Counted from the stretch's first letter, positions 7,976 to 16,618 are shown. The stretch: DNA of 35,628 nucleotides from Reyranella sp. (GCA_021732285.1 JAKFVH010000176.1:1-35628); one strand, 5' to 3'. Made by a program: numbers and translations. Notes: generated from the sequence alone by a model not told the origin.

Positions 7976-8692
7976 GTGTCGAAGCCTAGACTGGTGTCGG
8001 ACGCCAAGGCGGAGCTGGCGCTCGCGGCCTTGCGACCGAGCGAATACACCGCGGCCTTGATCCAGGTGCTGCAGGCGAAGGCAGCCTCGGTCCGCGGCGC
8101 CAAGGTGCTCGAGATCGGCTCGGGTAGCGGCGTCGTTCTGGCGGCGCTGGGCGAGCTGGGCGCGGCCTCGCTTTGTGGCATCGACATCGAAGAGGATGCC
8201 GTCGAGTCGGGCATGCTGCTGCTGGCCGAGCTGGGACACGGTGAGACGTCGGAGCTCTATCTCGGCGATATGTGGTCGCCGGTCGCCGGCCGCCGCTTCG
8301 ATCTGATCGTCGCCAACCTGCCGCATTTCCCCATGGAGCGCAGCGACGTTCCCGGTCGTCTGCCGAGCTGGAGCGCCGGCGGCACCAACGGCCGCGTCCT
8401 GCTCGACCCTTTCCTCGAAGGACTGGAGTCGCACCTGGCCGCCGACGGACGCGCCATCATCACCCATAACGGCTTCGTCGACCTCGACCGCTCGCGCGAG
8501 ATCCTGGCCGGGTTCGGCCTGTCTCTCGGCGTTGCGCTCACCACGCTGGTCTATATTCCCGAAGACAAGCTCTCGCGCATGACCGCGAGCGTGCTCGCCG
8601 TCCAGGACGGTCGCACCATCCACCGCTACGGACCCTACGCCTTCGGCGAGATGCGCATCGTCGAGATTGTCAGGCAAGGGATGGCGGGTTGA
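7976..8692 (+). CDS. class I SAM-dependent methyltransferase
   Basis: A protein of about 238 residues with a Rossmann-type methyltransferase fold. Motif I is VLEIGSGSGVV, the acidic post-I residues are in CGIDIEED, and motif IV is VANLPHFP, an N-L-P-H variant of the NPPY motif found in HemK/PrmC/TrmN-like N-methyltransferases. The acceptor could be a protein glutamine, a nucleobase or a small molecule; it cannot be decided here. GTG 7976 is preferred because GGGGG ends 8 bases upstream; GTG 7952 is an in-frame alternative. The stop TGA overlaps the ATG of the next gene (TGATG), suggesting co-translation with the ABC transporter genes. Confidence 0.85.
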   Translation: MSKPRLVSDAKAELALAALRPSEYTAALIQVLQAKAASVRGAKVLEIGSGSGVVLAALGELGAASLCGIDIEEDAVESGMLLLAELGHGETSELYLGDMWSPVAGRRFDLIVANLPHFPMERSDVPGRLPSWSAGGTNGRVLLDPFLEGLESHLAADGRAIITHNGFVDLDRSREILAGFGLSLGVALTTLVYIPEDKLSRMTASVLAVQDGRTIHRYGPYAFGEMRIVEIVRQGMAG

Positions 8693-10392
8693 TGCTTTCT
8701 GTCATCCTGAGCGCAGCGAAGGATCTCATGGCGGCGGCGATGAGGTCCTTCGCTGCGCTCAGGACGACCGGTGTTGTTTTGTGCGTGCTTATCGCCGCCG
8801 TCGCCCCCGCCCGCGCCGAAACCCCCGACGCCGCCCTGGCCGAGCTGCTGAAGCAGGCGCGGGCCAAGGTGCCTGCGGCCTGCACGCAGCCCACTGTCGA
8901 TCGCCTGATCAAGATCCTGTGCGCCAAGAAGATCCGCGTCGGCATTCGCGACTACTACCCGCTGTTCGCCACCCGCGCCGGCGACAAGCGCGAGGGCTAC
9001 GAGGTCGACGTGGCGCTGGCGATCGGCCGCATGCTCGGCGTCGACGTCGACTTCGTGCGCGTCAACGCCGCCACCCGCATCCCGCTGCTGGCCGAGGATC
9101 GCATCGATCTCGCCATCGCCACCATGGGTCACAACACCCAGCGCGACGGCCAGGCGCGCTTCATCCGTCCGCACTACTACCGGTCGGAGACGACGGTCGT
9201 CGGTCCGCGCGAGCTTCCCGTGGCCAGCATGCTCGACCTGCCGGGCCGCACCGTGTGCGTCACGGTCGGCAACGGCTCGAATGCCGAGCTGGTGTCGCAG
9301 GGCGCGCGCCTGATGCTGTTCGACGAGGCAGGCGTTCTGCCCGACCGGCTGAAGGACCAGACCTGTACGCTCGCCGCCCAGGACGACAGCTTCTTCGCCA
9401 AGTACTTCACCGACGAGGACTTCAACGCCCGCTATTTCCAGAAGTTCGGCTTCGCCCAGGTGCCGTGGGGCATGGCGGTGGCGCGCCAGGGCAGCGCCGA
9501 GCTGGCGCGCGCGCTCGACCTGATCAGCCAGGTCTTCCATCGCGACGGCCTGTTCATCGACATCGGCCGCCTGCACAGCATCCGGCTGGGCTTCCTGCGC
9601 CAGCAGCAGGAGGTCTGGCGCACGCCGGAGTGCAACACCGATGCCGGCACCGCCAACCCCAGGTGCGTCCTGCCGCCGCTCAACACGGCGCTGCCGCCGA
9701 CCAGCTTCGCGCCCGATGTGACCAGCTTCGAGCAATGGGTCGAGGACACCACCGGCGTCGATCTCACCTTGCCGATGCTCAAGACGGCGCCGGCCTGGTC
9801 GTTGTTCAAGGACGGCGTCTTCTACTCGCTGGTCCTGATCGCCGGTGCGCTCGCCGCGACGCTGGCCTTCGCCCTCGTGCTGGGCTGGGCCATGGGCTCG
9901 CGCACGTTCCTGCTGCGCTGGCCGGCGCGTCTCCTCACGATGGCGCTCCAGTCCTCGCCCATCGTGCTGACCCTGGTGATCGCCGCGACCATCGCCAATG
10001 GGCTGTTCGCGCTGTCGACCGAGACGGTGCTGGGCGCGGCCATTGCCGCCCTGGGCCTGACCAATGGCGCCAATGCCGGCCAGGCGGTCGGCGAAGCGAT
10101 GTGGAGCCTGCGCGCCGAGGGCACGCAAGGCGGGCTGTTCGGCCGCGCCCTCAGCCGCGCGTCGACCCAGATCGTGGCTTTCCTAGTCAACGCCGCCAAG
10201 GGCACGCCGATCGCGAGCTTCATCGGCGCGCCGGAGCTGCTCAGCTCGCTCACCGACATCACCTCGTTCTCGAGCGGCCGGATCACCACCTACAGCATGC
10301 TGCTGATCTTCTACACCGCCGTGGTGATGGTGGTGGTGTGGCTGTGCGGCCGGCTGAGGCTGGTCCTCGAGCAGCGGCAGGCCGCGGCATGA
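8692..10392 (+). CDS. ABC transporter substrate-binding protein fused to permease, amino-acid type
   Basis: A protein of about 566 residues. After a signal sequence ending APARA, residues to about 300 form a family-3 solute-binding domain (start RVGIRDYYPLFATRAGDKREGYEVD; DLAIATMG). The C-terminal half is a HisM/GlnP-type permease with several membrane helices and an EAA-like loop (NAAKGTPIASFIGAPELL) that docks an ATPase. Such fusions occur in polar amino-acid importers. Its ATG overlaps the methyltransferase stop. The 5' end is odd: a palindromic repeat (8701-8768) is translated as the signal peptide n-region. ATG 8728 (with GAAGGA upstream) and ATG 8740 lie inside the repeat and are plausible true starts. 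The next gene, a second permease, overlaps by 4 bases. No ATPase gene is adjacent. Confidence 0.88.
   Translation: MLSVILSAAKDLMAAAMRSFAALRTTGVVLCVLIAAVAPARAETPDAALAELLKQARAKVPAACTQPTVDRLIKILCAKKIRVGIRDYYPLFATRAGDKREGYEVDVALAIGRMLGVDVDFVRVNAATRIPLLAEDRIDLAIATMGHNTQRDGQARFIRPHYYRSETTVVGPRELPVASMLDLPGRTVCVTVGNGSNAELVSQGARLMLFDEAGVLPDRLKDQTCTLAAQDDSFFAKYFTDEDFNARYFQKFGFAQVPWGMAVARQGSAELARALDLISQVFHRDGLFIDIGRLHSIRLGFLRQQQEVWRTPECNTDAGTANPRCVLPPLNTALPPTSFAPDVTSFEQWVEDTTGVDLTLPMLKTAPAWSLFKDGVFYSLVLIAGALAATLAFALVLGWAMGSRTFLLRWPARLLTMALQSSPIVLTLVIAATIANGLFALSTETVLGAAIAALGLTNGANAGQAVGEAMWSLRAEGTQGGLFGRALSRASTQIVAFLVNAAKGTPIASFIGAPELLSSLTDITSFSSGRITTYSMLLIFYTAVVMVVVWLCGRLRLVLEQRQAAA
8701..8768. repeat. 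REP-like palindrome overlapping the transporter start
   Basis: 29-base arms (8701-8729 and 8740-8768, two mismatches) flank a GGCGGCGGCG loop. When translated, the repeat encodes ILSAAKDL on one arm and RSFAALRTT on the other, a peptide pair that I recall from spurious ORFs over a widespread alphaproteobacterial repeat. Here it sits in frame at the 5' end of a real gene and supplies candidate start codons. Confidence 0.9.
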
Positions 10393-11033
10393 ACGAGCTG
10401 ATGGAACTCTTGTCGAACGACTTCCTGCCGAAACTCCTGGCCGGCATGGTGGTCAATTTCGAGATCGCCGCCATCGCGCTGGTCATCGGCTTGGCGTTGG
10501 GCCTGCTGCTGGCGGCGGGCCGCCTCAGCGGCGGCGTGGCGACGGCCGTTACCGTCTCCATCATCTCGCTGATGCGCGCGGCGCCGACCTTCGTGGTCAT
10601 GTTCTTCCTGCTGAACGCGATCCCACGCGATGCGACCCTGTTCGGTTCACCGTTCGCGCTCTCGGGCGTCATGACCGTGGCGCTGTCGCTGGTGCCCTAT
10701 TCGGCGGCCTACGTCGCCGATGCCGGCGTCGACGGCATCCGGCACCTGCGCGCCGGGACGACGCACGGGGCCTTCCTGTTCTTCCCCAACGTCACCCGCG
10801 CGTTCTTCGTGATGGTGATGTCGTCGAGCGCCGGTGCGGCGATCGGCGTCACCGAGGGCATCACCGTCATCCTGCGCCAGGCCGAGCAGTTGCCGAGCTT
10901 CGACGACCGGCTGGTGCTGTTCGCCCTCGGCATCGTGCTGTTCGGCATCCCGCTGCAGGCAGGCTTCATGCTGATGAGCCTGTTCCAGCGCCGCTTCGGC
11001 CGCTCCACGGTCGAGGAAGAAGCCAGCGCCTGA
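10389..11033 (+). CDS. amino-acid-type ABC transporter permease
   Basis: A 214-residue integral membrane protein of the HisM/GlnP permease family with about five hydrophobic helices. It starts on an ATG that overlaps the stop of the fused binding-protein/permease gene (ATGA), so the two permease halves are made together and probably form a heterodimeric channel. The region HLRAGTTHGAFLFFPNVTRAFFVMVMSSSAG corresponds to the usual cytoplasmic-loop area. Its EAA signature is less obvious than in the partner. A complete importer also needs an ATP-binding subunit, which is not encoded nearby, so it may share one from elsewhere. The substrate is unknown, probably a polar amino acid or related compound. 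Confidence 0.87.
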   Translation: MNELMELLSNDFLPKLLAGMVVNFEIAAIALVIGLALGLLLAAGRLSGGVATAVTVSIISLMRAAPTFVVMFFLLNAIPRDATLFGSPFALSGVMTVALSLVPYSAAYVADAGVDGIRHLRAGTTHGAFLFFPNVTRAFFVMVMSSSAGAAIGVTEGITVILRQAEQLPSFDDRLVLFALGIVLFGIPLQAGFMLMSLFQRRFGRSTVEEEASA

Positions 11034-11090
11034 AAGCGGCTGCAACGACGTTGAGTGCAATCCGTTGGTCTTGTGATGATGGAGGTATGG

Positions 11091-11606
11091 ATGCCTATTG
11101 GTCGCTGGTTCTGTGCAGTCTCTATGATGAGCTGCCTGATGGCTCTTCCGGCCTACGCCCAGACGGCGAAGGCATCACTCAAGGATGCCTCGGGCAAGGA
11201 TGTCGGTCAGGTTCAGTTGACCCAGACACCGCACGGCGTTCTTCTGAAGATGACGCTGAAGGGGGCGCCGGCCGGAGAGCGCGCCTTCCATATCCACGCG
11301 GTCGGCAAGTGTGAGTCGCCGTTCACCAGTGCCGGTCCGCACTTCAATCCCAGCAGTCACAAGCACGGCATGGAAGCCAAGGAAGGCTCGCATGCCGGCG
11401 ACATGCCCAACCTGCATATTCCGGCGAGCGGCGACCTTGTCATTGAGATCGCCAATCCGATGATCTCGCTGGTCAAAGGCCAGCCCAACTCGCTGTTCGA
11501 CGCGGATGGCTCGGCAATCATCATTCATGCAGGCGCCGACGACTACAAGACCGATCCCACCGGCAACGCCGGCGACAGGATCATCTGCGGCGTCGTTACC
11601 GAGTAG
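11091..11606 (+). CDS. sodC: periplasmic Cu/Zn superoxide dismutase
   Basis: A 171-residue precursor whose signal peptide ends ALPAYA before QTAKAS. Metal ligands can be assigned by family alignment: copper His67, His69, His84 and His146; zinc His84, His92, His101 and Asp104. Cys74 and Cys166 would form the structural disulfide. The motifs FHIHAVGKC, GPHFNP, HAGDMPNL and GNAGDRIICGVV are all present. It dismutates superoxide to peroxide and oxygen in the periplasm. The start is fixed by GGAGG (11081-11085), 5 bases before ATG 11091. It is probably a single-gene unit, facing the tctA gene tail to tail across a multi-hairpin repeat. Confidence 0.95.
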   Translation: MPIGRWFCAVSMMSCLMALPAYAQTAKASLKDASGKDVGQVQLTQTPHGVLLKMTLKGAPAGERAFHIHAVGKCESPFTSAGPHFNPSSHKHGMEAKEGSHAGDMPNLHIPASGDLVIEIANPMISLVKGQPNSLFDADGSAIIIHAGADDYKTDPTGNAGDRIICGVVTE

Positions 11607-11617
11607 GGCTTGCCTTC

Positions 11618-11736
11618 CTCCCCAGCGAAGCTGGGGAGGTGTCCGCGAAGCGGACGGAGGGGTCATGAGCAGCAGCATGGTCGCTCATGACCCCTCCGGC
11701 CCTGCGGGCCACCTCCCCACGCGGAGCGTGGGGAGG
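11618..11736. repeat. multi-hairpin repeat between sodC and tctA
   Basis: Five consecutive hairpins: 11618-11640, 11642-11656, a central one with perfect 15-base arms (11657-11671 and 11684-11698), a GGCCC-TGC-GGGCC hairpin, and 11712-11736. The two halves are inverted copies of one ~54-base unit that differ mainly in hairpin loops, as in a REPIN. The central arms end in CATGAGC, related to the core of the other palindromes here. It lies between convergent genes and may serve as a bidirectional terminator. Confidence 0.9.
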
Positions 11737-11747
11737 ACGTAATTCGG

Positions 11748-13253
11748 TCAGCCTTCTTCCTGGAAGGCTTCCTCGCGCGCCTTCTTGATGCTGGGCAGGG
11801 CCATCAGGATGAGCAGGAGCGCGGTGGTGATCAGCAATCCGAGGCTGATCGGTCGTTCGAGGAACACCATCGGATCGCCGCGCGATAGCAGCATGGCGCG
11901 CCGGAAGTACTCCTCCATCTGCGGGCCCAGCACCAGCCCCAGCAGGAACGGCGCCCCCTCGCAGCCGAGCCGGACGAAGATGTAGCCCAGCACGCCGAAC
12001 ATCGCGACCTGCAGGACGTGGAAGGTCGAGTTCTGCAGGCTGTAGGCGCCGATGCAGCAGAACAGCAGGATCGCCGGGGCGAGGAAGCGGTAGGGCACCG
12101 TCAAGAGCTTCACCCACATGCCGATCATCGGCAGGTTGATGACGACCAGCATCAGGTTGCCGATCCACATCGAGACGATCATGCCCCAGAACAGGTCCGG
12201 CTTCTTGGTCATGACCTCGGGACCGGGCTGGATGCCCTGGATGATCATGGCGCCGACCATCAAGGCCATCACCGCGTTGGACGGGATGCCCAAGGTCAGC
12301 ATGGGAATGAACGAGGTCTGCGCCGCGGCATTGTTGGCCGCCTCAGGTGCGGCGACGCCTTCGACTGCGCCTTTGCCGAACTCACCGGGGTTCTTGGAGA
12401 TCTTCTTCTCCAGGGTGTAGGCGGAGAAGGCGCCGAGAGTGGGACCGCCACCCGGCAGCACGCCCAGCAACGAGCCCAGGACAGTGCCGCGCATCACGGC
12501 TGGCCAAGCTCGCCTGATCTCTTCGCGCGTCGGCCACAACGAGCCCACCTTGATGGCGCCGCCTCGTCGTTCGAGATGTTTCTCGAGGTTGACCACGATC
12601 TCGGCGATGCCGAACAGGCCCATGGCGATCGGCGCGAAGTCGATGCCGTCCGAAAGTTCGGGGATGTCGAAGGTGAAGCGCTGGGCACCGGTGTTGACGT
12701 CGGTGCCGACCAGGCCGAACAGCAGGCCGAGGAACACCATGGCGATCGCCTTGATGACCGAGCCGCTCGCCAGCACGACGGCGGCCACGAGGCCGAGCGC
12801 CATCAGCGAGCAGTAGTCGGCCGGCCCGAATTTCTGCGCCATGCGCGTCAACGGCTCGGCGAAGATCACGATGATGATGGTGCCGACAGTGCCGGCGAAG
12901 AACGAGCCGACGGCCGAGATCGAGAGTGCGGCACCGGCGCGGCCTCTGCGCGCCATCTGATAGCCGTCGAGACAGGTCACCACCGAAGAAGCTTCACCGG
13001 GCAGGTTGACCAGGATCGAGGTCGTCGAGCCGCCGTACTGCGCGCCGTAATAGATGCCGGCCAGCATGATCAGCGAGGCGGTCGGCGGCAGGTGGAAGGT
13101 GATGGGCAGCAGCATGGCGATGGTCGCCACCGGGCCGATACCCGGCAATACGCCGATCAAGGTGCCGACCATACAGCCGAGCAGAGCGTAGAGCAGATTT
13201 TGCATGGTGACGGCTACACCGAGGCCGAGCACCAGATTGTTCAGCAGGTCCAT
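11748..13253 (-). CDS. tctA: tripartite tricarboxylate transporter permease, TctA family
   Basis: A 501-residue polytopic membrane protein, the large permease of TTT transporters, which import citrate-like or other carboxylates with a periplasmic binding protein (TctC) and a small subunit (TctB). Family features include the opening GVLPGIGPVATIAMLLP, GIYYGAQYGGSTTSILVNLPGE, the repeated LGVLPGGGPTLGAF, and PEAANNAAAQTSFIPMLTLGIPSN. The start at 13253 gives the usual MDLLNNLVLGLGV N-terminus; GTG 13286 is an alternative. No tctB or tctC is nearby, so it is an orphan that must use partners from elsewhere. It ends tail to tail with sodC. Confidence 0.93.
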   Translation of the reverse strand: MDLLNNLVLGLGVAVTMQNLLYALLGCMVGTLIGVLPGIGPVATIAMLLPITFHLPPTASLIMLAGIYYGAQYGGSTTSILVNLPGEASSVVTCLDGYQMARRGRAGAALSISAVGSFFAGTVGTIIIVIFAEPLTRMAQKFGPADYCSLMALGLVAAVVLASGSVIKAIAMVFLGLLFGLVGTDVNTGAQRFTFDIPELSDGIDFAPIAMGLFGIAEIVVNLEKHLERRGGAIKVGSLWPTREEIRRAWPAVMRGTVLGSLLGVLPGGGPTLGAFSAYTLEKKISKNPGEFGKGAVEGVAAPEAANNAAAQTSFIPMLTLGIPSNAVMALMVGAMIIQGIQPGPEVMTKKPDLFWGMIVSMWIGNLMLVVINLPMIGMWVKLLTVPYRFLAPAILLFCCIGAYSLQNSTFHVLQVAMFGVLGYIFVRLGCEGAPFLLGLVLGPQMEEYFRRAMLLSRGDPMVFLERPISLGLLITTALLLILMALPSIKKAREEAFQEEG

Positions 13254-13374
13254 GGCCTTCCACGCTGCCCGATCGACGTTCCTCACACCAAGTGAAGTTA
13301 CGGATCGGCCCTCCCATCAGGACCCTAGGCCGCTCGCCTTACGGCACCCTGACAAACGCCTGTGACAGGCTTTG

Positions 13375-13410
13375 GCATGCGGCTGCGGCCCGCGTTTTGA
13401 GGCCGCATGC
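13375..13410. repeat. inverted repeat in the tctA / SMP-30 divergent region
   Basis: Perfect 9-base arms GCATGCGGC (13375-13383) and GCCGCATGC (13402-13410) around an 18-base GC-rich spacer. It lies between the divergent starts of tctA and the SMP-30-like gene, so it could be a regulatory hairpin or operator. No promoter was identified with confidence. Confidence 0.45.
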
Positions 13411-13451
13411 AGATCGGGCTAGAACGGCTGACCGGGGGAAATGCATACGAG

Positions 13452-14357
13452 ATGAACATGAGCGACACTATCGAAGTTCGCGATCCGAGGTTCGGTTCGA
13501 TCGTGGCTAAGTCTGCGGTCGTGGAGAAGCTGGCAGGCGGCTTCCTGTTCACCGAGGGCCCGCTCTGGCACGCCCGCGACCGCTACCTGCTGTTCAGCGA
13601 CATGCCGGGCGACCACATGCGCAAATGGACGGCAGGTGAGGGCATCACGACCTTCCGCAAGCCATGCGCGCAGTCCAACGGCCTCACCTGGGACCGCCAG
13701 GGCCGCCTGATCGTCTGCCAGCATGCCACCAGCACGCTCAGCCGCACCGAGCCCGACGGCACGAACGTCGTTCTCGCCAGTCACCATCAGGGCAAGGAGC
13801 TGAACAGCCCCAACGACGTCGTCGCGAAGTCGGACGGCGCGATCTACTTCACCGATCCGACCTACGGTCGCCTCGAGTACTACGGCAATCCGCGGCCGCT
13901 GCAGCTCGACTTCCGCGGCGTGTGGCGGGTCGGCGCCGATCCGAAAACGCCGGTGCTGTTGGCCGACGATTTCGGCCAACCCAATGGCCTGTGCTTTTCG
14001 CTCGACGAGCGACACCTGTTCGTCAACGACACCGAACGCAAGCACATCCGCCGCTTCGACGTCACCGCCGACGGCGCGCTCGCTGACGGCCGCGTCTGGG
14101 CGGAGACAACGGGCCCGGGCAAGGGCGCGCCCGACGGCATGAAGATCGACAGCGCCGGCAACATCCATTGCTGCGGTCCCGGCGGCATCCATGTCTTCGC
14201 TCCGGACGCCGCCTGCCTCGGCGTCATCCGCCTGCCCGAACCGGTCGCCAATTTCTGCTTCGGCGACGATGATCTGCAAAGCCTCTACGTGACGGCCTCG
14301 ACGTCGCTCTATCGCGTCCGTGTCGCCACGCCCGGCACGGCGCAATGGCAGTGCTGA
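13452..14357 (+). CDS. SMP-30/gluconolactonase family protein
   Basis: A protein of about 301 residues predicted to form the six-bladed beta-propeller of the SMP-30/gluconolactonase/LRE family. Metal-site motifs are visible: the glutamate in FTEGPLW, the asparagine in NSPNDVV, and the aspartate in FVNDTERKHI, with FTDPTYGR between them. Members hydrolyse sugar lactones, usually with calcium or zinc; the actual lactone is unknown. No signal peptide is apparent. ATG 13452 (MNMSDTIEV) is preferred; ATG 13458 or an upstream ATG at 13407 are also in frame. The only purine-rich site, GGGGGAA, is rather far upstream. The gene is divergent from tctA, so a link to carboxylate or sugar-acid use is possible but unproven. 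Confidence 0.9.
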   Translation: MNMSDTIEVRDPRFGSIVAKSAVVEKLAGGFLFTEGPLWHARDRYLLFSDMPGDHMRKWTAGEGITTFRKPCAQSNGLTWDRQGRLIVCQHATSTLSRTEPDGTNVVLASHHQGKELNSPNDVVAKSDGAIYFTDPTYGRLEYYGNPRPLQLDFRGVWRVGADPKTPVLLADDFGQPNGLCFSLDERHLFVNDTERKHIRRFDVTADGALADGRVWAETTGPGKGAPDGMKIDSAGNIHCCGPGGIHVFAPDAACLGVIRLPEPVANFCFGDDDLQSLYVTASTSLYRVRVATPGTAQWQC

Positions 14358-14408
14358 CAGAAACTGGCAGCTGCGTGTGTCAGGTTGCCGCCTCGGAGGG
14401 GCGGGGAC

Positions 14409-15056
14409 ATGGCGCACTACAGGCTCTACTGCATCGGCGCGTCGGGTAACGCCTACAAGGTCGCGCTGTATCTGAACTGCGCCGGCCTCGACTGGGAGCC
14501 GGTGGGCGTCGACTTCGCCGGCGGCCAGATGCGCAATGAGGCGTGGCGCGCCTCGACCAACGTCATCGGCGAAGTGCCGGTGCTGGAAGTCGACGGCAGG
14601 CACATGTCGCAGTCGGGCGCGATCCTCGCCTGGCTCGCCGAGACCACGGGCAAGTTCGCGCCCGACCACGAGCAGCGCTTCGAGGCCTTGCGCTGGATGC
14701 TGTTCGACAACCACAAATTCACCTGCAGCTACGCGTCACACCGGTTCCTGGGCGTGATGACGGCCGAGCCGAGCCATCCCTCCCTCATGGCCTATTTCAA
14801 GGCACGGGTCGAAAACGCCTTCGGCATCGTCGACAAGCATCTCGCCAGCCGCCCCTTCATGCTGGGCGACCGGCTGACCATCGTCGACTTCTCGCTGGCC
14901 GGATATGTGTTCTATCCGCCGGCCGAGACCGGCTTCGACATCGAGGCGCAATTCCCGGCCATCGATGCCTGGCGCCAGCGGCTTGCCGCGCTGCCGGGTT
15001 TCGTGCCGCCCTATGAGCTGATGAACGTTGGCAATTCGGTGATGCCCGTCAGATAG
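14409..15056 (+). CDS. glutathione S-transferase family protein
   Basis: A 215-residue protein with a thioredoxin-like N-terminal GST domain (about 1-80) and an all-helical C-terminal domain. VIGEVPVLEVDGRHMSQSGAI carries the cis-Pro and the Q-S-G motif that binds the gamma-glutamyl moiety of glutathione. The LGDRLTIVDFSLAGY segment is the conserved N-capping box of the C-terminal domain. The catalytic residue may be Ser9 or a nearby residue (IGASGNAYK). The electrophilic substrate is unknown. ATG 14409 follows GGAGGGGCGGGG. Its last 46 bases overlap the 3' end of the opposite-strand ABC-F gene. Confidence 0.92.
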   Translation: MAHYRLYCIGASGNAYKVALYLNCAGLDWEPVGVDFAGGQMRNEAWRASTNVIGEVPVLEVDGRHMSQSGAILAWLAETTGKFAPDHEQRFEALRWMLFDNHKFTCSYASHRFLGVMTAEPSHPSLMAYFKARVENAFGIVDKHLASRPFMLGDRLTIVDFSLAGYVFYPPAETGFDIEAQFPAIDAWRQRLAALPGFVPPYELMNVGNSVMPVR

Positions 15057-16618
15057 AGGCGGCGCGAAATGCCGATGGCTTCCAGGAAGGCCTCGTCATG
15101 GCTGACCACGAGCAGGGCGCCGTCATAGGCACGCAGTCCGGCCTCGACTGCTTCGATCGATTCGAGGTCGAGATTGTTGGTCGGCTCGTCGAGGATCAGG
15201 AGCTGCGGTGGCCCGGCGCCAAGAACGCAGGCGAGGCCGGCACGCAGCAATTGCCCGCCGCTTAAGCTGGCGACGACCTGCAGCGCGGCATCGGCCCTGA
15301 ACATGAAACGGGCGAGGCTGGCGCGGCAGGCATTCTCGTCGGCATCGGGGTTCAGTCGCCGGAAGTTGTCGCGGATCGACGCCGCGGGATCGAGCAGGCC
15401 GACCTGCTGGTCGAGCATGGCGACGTCGGTCATCAGGCGCACCGTTCCCGTCCACGGCGGTAGCTGCCCGGTGACGAGCGCGAGCAACGTCGTCTTGCCC
15501 GAGCCGTTCGCCCCGCTGACGGCGATGCGTTCGGGGCCGGTGATGGCGAAGGAGAGATCGCGAATCACCGGCCGATCGTCGTAGCCCACGCTTGCCGCAT
15601 TGATCCTGAGGACCGTCTTGCTGGCCGGCAGTCCCGTCGACGGCACGGCCACCGTCAGCGGCTGCAACACCTCGATGCGCTCGCGGGCAGACGCGGCATC
15701 GTCGATCGCCTGCGCGCGACGGCGCTCGGCCAGCCGGGCATTGCTGGCGCTGGTGGCCTCGCTGCGGTTCCTGAGCGCATTCAGCTGGATGCGCGGGATG
15801 TCGCCCTTCGCGCGCTTCCTCATGCCCGTGCGGTCCTTGCGGGCCTTGCGTTCCGCTACGGCCTGCGTGCGCTCGGCGAGTTCGGCCACGCGCCTGTCGG
15901 CGTCGGCGAGGTCGTGCTGCGCCGCCGCCAGCTCGAGCGCCTTGCGCTCGCGATAGTGGCTGAAATTGCCGCCGTACCGCGTGGCGCCGAGGCCCGTCAG
16001 CTCGACGATCTCATCGAGCGTCTCGAGCAGCTCGCGGTCATGACTGACGACAATCGCGCCGCTGCGCCAGCCGGCCAGGAGGTCGATCACGGCCCGGCGT
16101 CCGTCGCGGTCGAGGTTGTTGGTCGGCTCGTCGAGCAGGATGAAGTCGGGTTCGTTGAAGACGAGAGCAGCCAGGCCTGCTCGCGTGCGCTGGCCGCCCG
16201 ACAGTGCCGACAACGGCGTTTGCGGACCCGCCTGCAAGCCGAGCCGGCCGAGGGTGGCGGCCATGCGCGCCTCCAGGGTCCAGTCGGCGTGCGTGAGCTC
16301 GTCGGCATCTGCGTCGCCGCGTTCGGCGCGGTGAAGCAAAGCGAGCGCCGCGGTCGCGCCGAACAGGTCGGCCACGGTTTCGCGCGGATCGGCCTGCACC
16401 GTCTGGCGCAGCATGCCGAGCCTGCCGGTAATCGACACCTCGCCGGATTGCGGCGGCAGATCGCCGGCGATCAGTTTCAGCAGCGTGCTCTTGCCCACGC
16501 CGTTGCGCCCGACAAGGCCGGTGCGCTCGCCGCCGAAGCTCAGATCGAGATTGGAGAGGACAGGCCGGCCGTCAGGCGTCGACCAGCCAAGACGAGAGAC
16601 AGTGATTGAAGCAGGCAT
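15011..16618 (-). CDS. ABC-F family ATPase (duplicated ATP-binding cassettes)
   Basis: A soluble 535-residue protein with two ABC cassettes and no membrane helices. The first cassette has Walker A GRNGVGKST, signature LSGGQ and Walker B FILLDEPTNNLD. The second has GANGSGKTT, LSGGQ and LLILDEPTNNLD. Both end in VVSHD. The charged linker (about 230-320) is the P-site tRNA-interaction type region of ABC-F proteins. These act on ribosomes as translation factors (EttA, Uup, YbiT types) or antibiotic-protection proteins; the sub-type is not decidable here. The start is set at MPASITVSRLGW (16618), where homology begins; the frame continues upstream to 16681. The 3' end overlaps the GST gene. Confidence 0.92.
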   Translation of the reverse strand: MPASITVSRLGWSTPDGRPVLSNLDLSFGGERTGLVGRNGVGKSTLLKLIAGDLPPQSGEVSITGRLGMLRQTVQADPRETVADLFGATAALALLHRAERGDADADELTHADWTLEARMAATLGRLGLQAGPQTPLSALSGGQRTRAGLAALVFNEPDFILLDEPTNNLDRDGRRAVIDLLAGWRSGAIVVSHDRELLETLDEIVELTGLGATRYGGNFSHYRERKALELAAAQHDLADADRRVAELAERTQAVAERKARKDRTGMRKRAKGDIPRIQLNALRNRSEATSASNARLAERRRAQAIDDAASARERIEVLQPLTVAVPSTGLPASKTVLRINAASVGYDDRPVIRDLSFAITGPERIAVSGANGSGKTTLLALVTGQLPPWTGTVRLMTDVAMLDQQVGLLDPAASIRDNFRRLNPDADENACRASLARFMFRADAALQVVASLSGGQLLRAGLACVLGAGPPQLLILDEPTNNLDLESIEAVEAGLRAYDGALLVVSHDEAFLEAIGISRRLYLTGITELPTFISS

